Assembly (NCBI GenBank): GCA_009869945.1
Contig: WIXG01000009.1
Location: forward strand, 310,001-374,000
DNA length: 64,000 bases
DNA from: Mesaphorura yosii
Taxonomy: Eukaryota > Arthropoda > Collembola > Poduromorpha > Tullbergiidae
Reading direction: 5' to 3'
The first letter of the stretch is position 1. Each line of letters begins with the position of its first letter. The translations under genes and the position numbers were made by a program. This document shows positions 58,801-64,000 of this stretch, piece after piece. The notes below the pieces were generated by a model, which saw nothing but the letters and a program-made list of their open reading frames with translations, was not told where the DNA came from and ran no database searches.

Positions 58801-61042
58801 CGGAACTGAAACAAAGTTTGCAGGATTTTCCTAAGTATCTGAGCACTGAGCACATCTTTCATGACTCATGAGTTTATGCCATGCTCGATAAACACCCGGC
58901 CATCATTTACTTTATGTACGCGTGCAGTAAATTTTTTGATTTTTACAACTCTCACGCAGCATTCGTATTCTGTACACATTACGCATGTTTAACTTGAATG
59001 ACACTTTACCTCCCATAAAGTTAAGTGAGGCGCTTGTGAGTGCGAGTGCGGCTCGGAAATCAATCATTCTCTGATGGATAAATGTACAAGAAAATTGACT
59101 GATGCCTCGTGTCGTGTCGTCGTTGTCGTTCTTGTTCGCAGCTACGGCTATTTGAGCTTTAGGCTTTAGATTTTAGAGCGTTGGCTCGTTGGATCGTTGG
59201 CTGTGACTGTGACTATTTCTGATAAATAGGTCATTCACGTACCGGTAATTTATCCGCTTCAATGTAGACAAATTGGTGTATTGTCAGCTCGTAAGCGTAA
59301 AAACGTCACAAACAGCAGCCGAAGCAGAGAAAAAGTCGACAACTCAAATTCATTTTCAAGTTAAGGTAAATAAATATTGTAATCTGTCGTCGAAGAGGTA
59401 ATTGAAGCTTGCTGCTTGTTGCTTGTGTTTCGTGTTCGCGAATTGTAAAAGCGGTGGCGTGCCACTGGCTGCGACAACTCTACACGAGGCTCGACGCTTG
59501 ACGGCAAAATTACGTCCGCCGCTCGCTCGTTCGTCGTGCAGCATATTTCCAAAGTAATTAACGTTCGGTATTTGTGTCATATTTTAATAAGCCGTGCTTC
59601 CTGCCGCGTAAAGTTTCAAGCACACGAGCAACGCGAATATGCGAATTTGCCTTGCCTTCCTGCCTGCCTTTCAAATTGGAGGGTGAGAGTGCGAATCTGA
59701 CAGGCAGGAATGGAATTTGTGGACGTGGAATGAAATCGGCTTTCAGAAATGGAGAAATGGAGTTAGTTAAATGTGAGATGCCTTCAACAGCCACGCCACG
59801 CATGAGTGAACCAGTTGTCGTCGTTATCTTGATACAAGTCACTGGGCCATTTATAGCCCGCCTCACTGGCAGTGGCAGTAATTACGTGGCAAATATTTTC
59901 GAAATGCAGACAAAAGAGAAAATGAGAAGCTCAGAACCCAGAAAAATGGTAACACAACAAGTATGCACGCGAATGGGTGCCAATTGCGATGCGAATTCAT
60001 TGTTATCGAGTGTCAAACTACTGAAGACGAGCCGAGACGCTTTATTATTCTTTTAAAAGTGTAGTGTAGTTAATATTGTCAAACAATAAATAGACGTGTA
60101 CGACACGTAAGAAAAACAAACAAAAATGTTAATCTGATCTCGAAGATCGAAGACAAGAACGCGAATTGCCAAGCCAAGTTTCCAATACCACGTCGTATTC
60201 GAACGCGAATGCGAATACGAAAGATACATTTATTTGAGGTCTATCGCAGAAATGAAATGAGAAATCCATCCGAGTTTATTTCTCCCGTTAAAAATAATAC
60301 ACACTCGAGACTCCGATTCGGGCCCGACGACTCGTGCGCAAGTTGCAAGTATTTTTATTGAGTTTCCAGCTGAACAAAAATCCGAATCCACATTTCCAAA
60401 TCGGAGAGACAAGGCTAGACACTAAACACGGGTAGAATCGTAGAATACAACAGGAAAATGAGAGACATCCTTTGTTAATGTATAATTTTAGAATTTCGGA
60501 GCGTTCACGGCGTTCACTTCACGCGATTTTTCGAGTTTTGTCTCTGTAATCTCACTTTTTGGCGGCCTGGCGAGTACGAGTACAATGGCAGTTCTAATCT
60601 ATCGAGGAATCGGGAGACTTGCTTATAACATTAAACTAATGGCTAAATAGTAAATAGTTCAAGGTATTAAAGGCTTGACGTGATTACTGTCTCTTTAAAA
60701 TAAATCATAATCTTAATCTTTACATGTGAGGTCCCATTAGTATATATGTAGTAAATAGTCGCACTAATGCTAATTGATCCGTCTAAGGCACACGTTAGCT
60801 AGGAACATCATTATGGATCAGAATCAAACTCAATTCATTACGTTTACAATTAATCACTCGTCTAGAACGTCGCACTGCCATTCATAGAGCAATAATAATG
60901 ATCTCAATACATCTAAATTCTAAATTACAACGAGAAAATATAATAATGTATGGAAAAATTGGCTGATTTGAGTAATTGACTTAAGTAACAAGGACAAATT
61001 CTACAAACTAGAAACAAACCTTGAACTGGCTCAATCTACAAT
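52803..61042. other. 8.2 kb gap without recognised genes
   Basis: Upstream of the ZP-N gene and downstream of the innexin, both on the minus strand. No open frame shows a family motif or splice-supported chain. The sequence repeatedly uses short words such as GGCTTG, GAGTC, GTCGTG and GCGAAT (for example GAGTC x3 at 52991-53005 and GTCGTG x3 near 53090-53107). An AAATAGGTCA element lies at about 59225. It is probably promoter/enhancer of the ZP-N gene plus the innexin 3' flank; non-coding RNA genes cannot be excluded. Confidence 0.4.
52991..53005. repeat. (GAGTC)3 short tandem repeat
   Basis: Three perfect units upstream of the ZP-N gene; nothing else known. Confidence 0.6.
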
Positions 61043-63093
61043 CTACCTGTAATTAATCTTTGGTCTTTTTTGTAGTGGTTGTCCAAAGAGATCTGTGGAA
61101 GAGAACGAGAACAGAATTTTAGATGCCGAATTGCGTATCAAGTGCAAATGATGGCAATGGCAAGAATATTTACATTTAAGCAGATGAATTTTGTGTCTAT
61201 TTTTGTCTTGAGAGTCTTCATTACAAAGGAAACATTTCTTCGGCACTTTCTCGCGTTTGTTTTTGCTTCTATTTTAATTTTACCGAGTAATTTGATATGT
61301 AAAATAGCAACCGAATGCGGGAATGCGGTAAGGAAGTGAGAAAAATGCAGTTTGAAGTTGCATTTCTTTTACAGTTGAGTTGAGAGCATGACATCTTCTT
61401 TATCCCCTTACCTCATCTTTTCCTTTAAATGGCAGTGCTTCAAATAAAGATCGAATCATGCTCGAGTCAGCGTTTTCTTGTGCGCGGCAGTTCTACGGCT
61501 CACCAAAGTCACGAGGATGGCTCAACTTCCGTGCTAATTCATGCATCACTTCCTAAAGTCATAAATTCATGAGAATTACCCAAAATGTCGCAATTCTCTG
61601 GCATGCATTTCTTTGCATAATGATCGATGATTGATCAGGAGAATCAGGACGAAGTCGTACATACCTTAAACACGACCGAGTCCATATTTTGACCGAGCAT
61701 ATAAAAAAGGAACCAGTCCCCGAGACGAGATTTCTTGACTAACGTTTGAATCACATCTTGGCTAAGAAGGCGATAGCGAGTTCCCAGGAGGAAGCCACGT
61801 ATTCCTGAGGATTTAGGAAACAACTGAAGAATTTTCCTGGGAAGCAACCAGTGGACAATGAAATCTGAAATGGCTGGCTTACTTGGTGAAATGACAACCA
61901 CAACTCTGTACAGGATCGTTAATGAACTGAGAAACCCAAGCATGACAAACCAAAACCAGAGGAATATATAAATTTTTTCGTTGACGACGTTCAATGGAAG
62001 AATGCAGAGCGCATCGTGTTTTTCTGAGAATTAAAAAATCAATAAGAATTGCAATAATGTTGTAGTATCCAAGGCCCACACCCAAAACTTACCAACGGTC
62101 ATTGAAGGGCCAACTTTATGGAATAAACACTTAGTCATTCTTGGAAAAATGCGAATCATGGGATCCACACGATTGTGTTCATCCTCTTCTGAAAGACGTA
62201 AGACCTCAAGTCCAAAGGTGAGGAACTCACCGTCGAAGAACTTGTCCATTAGGAACATCTGACCTGCAAAGGCAATCCAACAATTTGGGAATTTGCACCA
62301 CTCTCGGCTAATTTTGCGTGCGTTCATCGTCCAATTTCCTTACCTACAACGTTTCCTAGCGCTAGCACTTCACAAAAGAAGTATCGGTACGCCCACCTGT
62401 AACAAGAAGAGTTCTGTAATATTAAAACTGTAGTAAACTTAACATAATGACTGCGGACAGCAATAAATTTAGGTGCGGTGATGAACTGTAGAGAATTATT
62501 CGAAGTTATGTCCATATATGATCATACAGCGTCGGCGGGCGCTGATTGGCTGAGGAACGCAATTGTTTGTTTGTTTGGTTGCGACCAAACAATTTCAATT
62601 CAAATTGTTTATTATGCAAAATTGCTGGTGCGAAAGATCCTTCAAGTGAATTTCAGCATAAAATTGTCGTGAAAAGTACGTTTTGAGTGAATTCGTGTTT
62701 AAAGTGGATCTTCGAAGTATTTTGGGTATTCTGGTTGTCAGCACAGCGTTGTACTGGTAGCCGAGTAGTCAAAGAAGAAATGACTAGTCACAAGGAAGCA
62801 CTGAAGAGAGTATTCTCTGGTTTACTAGGAGGATAGAGTGACAGCAGTGAAGACGAAACCCAACCGAAGGAAGAAAGTTGTGCTGAAGAAATTCCTGCAG
62901 GAAGTTCATGTCTTGGCTTCACTCACCAGTTGTGGTGCTTGAGATTTTCGTAGAGGTAATCAACTAAAAGCTTCTTTTTCTGCTTCTTCTCCATCTCTGG
63001 GCAGATTCCCACATCCAGGTCCATCATGAGGGCTTGGATCTTGCCACCTTCCCAGTTCTTCCAAAGCCAACGAGGAATGTAGAATAAAATTGC
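61043..63093 (-). CDS. innexin gap-junction protein (5' exon(s) beyond window)
   Basis: Six exons are visible: 63093-62927, 62396-62344, 62263-62093, 62023-61665, 61552-61504, 61092-61043; 282 codons plus stop. The frame enters in phase 0 with [20 protein letters not shown], the classical innexin block at the end of TM2. Then come [20 protein letters not shown] and EVLALGNVV, the second extracellular region and its flank ([34 protein letters not shown], with the conserved cysteines), TM4 ([20 protein letters not shown]) and the juxtamembrane [19 protein letters not shown]. The cytoplasmic tail is very short and ends KRPKINYR. The N-terminus with TM1, extracellular loop 1 and most of TM2 (about 100 residues) is not in the window. 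Innexins form hexameric/octameric hemichannels and invertebrate gap junctions. The family is certain; the orthology group is not. Confidence 0.95.
62397..62926. other. 530-nt innexin intron with coding-like plus-strand sequence
   Basis: The largest visible innexin intron. On the plus strand, an ATTGG box-like element near 62543 precedes ATG 62779. The frame from there reads [18 protein letters not shown], then TAG, then an acidic Ser/Glu-rich stretch ([14 protein letters not shown]...) that runs into the innexin exon. It is possibly a truncated retrocopy or gene fragment. Confidence 0.3.
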
Positions 63094-64000
63094 CTGAAAT
63101 AAGTGCGAGAATCCGATTCAATCAAGATAAAGTTGATGGTTGATGGCGCGAGAGCCAAGACAAGACAGGACGGGCGGCTGATTTACGAGGCTTCAACTCT
63201 CGCGCCATTAGACGCGAAAATGGATCTCTCTGAGTATCTGCAATCCCTAATTGCTCTAGATTAATCTAATTCTCCCTGGCAAAAGCTGGTCATTGTGTGC
63301 GAGATGAACCATTACTCCCATTTTTCTTGGAAGCAGGCAAATTACGATCAAATAAATAAAAACGTGCTGCGGACGAAAAGACAATAGCCAAGATGCAAGA
63401 TGCGAAATCACTCTCGCGACTCGCCGCGTTCGCTTTTTAGGGCCCGTGCCAAATTTTTCGACTCGACTTGAAATGGGAGTCGACACGAATTCTTTCGCAC
63501 TAAATTCGCAAACATCGGATTGAATACGTGTTCTGGTGCTTTATAACAGGAAATTTGCATGCTCAGTTAAAATTTAATGAAGTCGTGAATGTAAAACGAG
63601 TTCTATTAATGGGTTGGTATTAACGCAAAGGCAACAGATGAGTTGATGTTGCGAGGCGGCAGTTGATGTGATGCGGCTTCGGCTGTATGCAATCCATGTC
63701 AATCAACATTAATCGTTTTATCCACTTTTAATGTGCTTTGTCGGCCAAATCTACGAAAGTACTGCGAAAACCGAAAGCCACAGCCACCCGAGGGACCTTC
63801 ATTGTGAGTTCCATTCCTTCCTGGTCCTAACATTTGGCGGACGGTGTTGGTGTCACAAAAATGTTTGACAATTCCTTCGTGTAATGAAACGAAATCGGGC
63901 AAAATAAGAAAAATGACGCCTTAATGTATAATGGCCCATGTTGGCGTTCGAGTGAAGTGGAGTGGAGGAGAATGGGACCAGAAGGAATATAACTTAATCG
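63094..64000. other. innexin 5' intron, running off the window
   Basis: No innexin N-terminal exon (expected to contain TM1 and the TYCWI-type loop) was found on the minus strand up to the edge, so this is interpreted as part of a large intron. Open frames present here have no family features. Confidence 0.5.

Noticed and set aside
62189..62230. GT...CAG pair inside the innexin exon (42 nt)
   Set aside because: Too short for an intron here, and the sequence between matches the normal innexin chain ([11 protein letters not shown]...[10 protein letters not shown]), so it is exonic.

Overview
This is a eukaryotic nuclear window with spliced protein-coding genes. The gene set (innexin, FTZ-F1, zona-pellucida cuticlin-type protein, Rop/Unc-18, M13 neprilysin) points to an ecdysozoan, most probably an arthropod. 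Introns inside coding regions are mostly 64-115 nt, so the genome is fairly compact, but several intergenic or intronic blocks of 2-8 kb remain. I cannot fix the species; a springtail-like or other non-model arthropod would fit. All gene models below were assembled by hand from splice signals and reading phase, and every complete model closes to an integral number of codons.

Layout: (1) 1-818, minus: 5' part of a PPM1G-type PP2C phosphatase. (2) 3205-7157, plus: complete 20-exon Nedd4-type HECT ubiquitin ligase (C2, three WW, HECT). (3) 8625-12152, plus: 13-exon M13 neprilysin-like membrane metallopeptidase with an unusual third zinc ligand. (4) 14137-16911, minus: complete Rop/Unc-18 (STXBP1) syntaxin-binding protein, tail-to-tail with the peptidase. 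(5) 18516-20914, minus: two-TM protein that resembles TMEM268 (DUF4481), with a duplicated alternative last exon. (6) 24021-36517, minus: the NR5A nuclear receptor ftz-f1, with two alternative coding first exons that join the DNA-binding exon in the same phase. (7) 38796-40914, plus: Sin1/MAPKAP1, a TORC2 subunit. (8) 41775-42623 (or further 5'), minus: an unrecognised basic, disordered protein. (9) 48300-52802, minus: a single-pass protein with a ZP-N-like ectodomain and a long tail carrying KWDV-type repeats. (10) 61043-63093, minus: an innexin whose 5' exon lies beyond the right edge.

The genes do not form one pathway. They are mostly conserved cell-signalling, secretion and developmental genes. 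The large gaps (30.3-36.2, 43-48 and 53-61 kb) hold no convincing genes. They contain short reiterated words, a few coding-like fragments, and in the ftz-f1 intron a cluster of HR3/ROR-like half-sites. I saw no prokaryotic-type system, CRISPR array, rRNA, recognisable tRNA or intact transposon. The most unusual observations are the duplicated terminal exon, the peptidase zinc-ligand substitution, the ZP-N-only protein with tail repeats, and a probable GC-AG intron in Nedd4.
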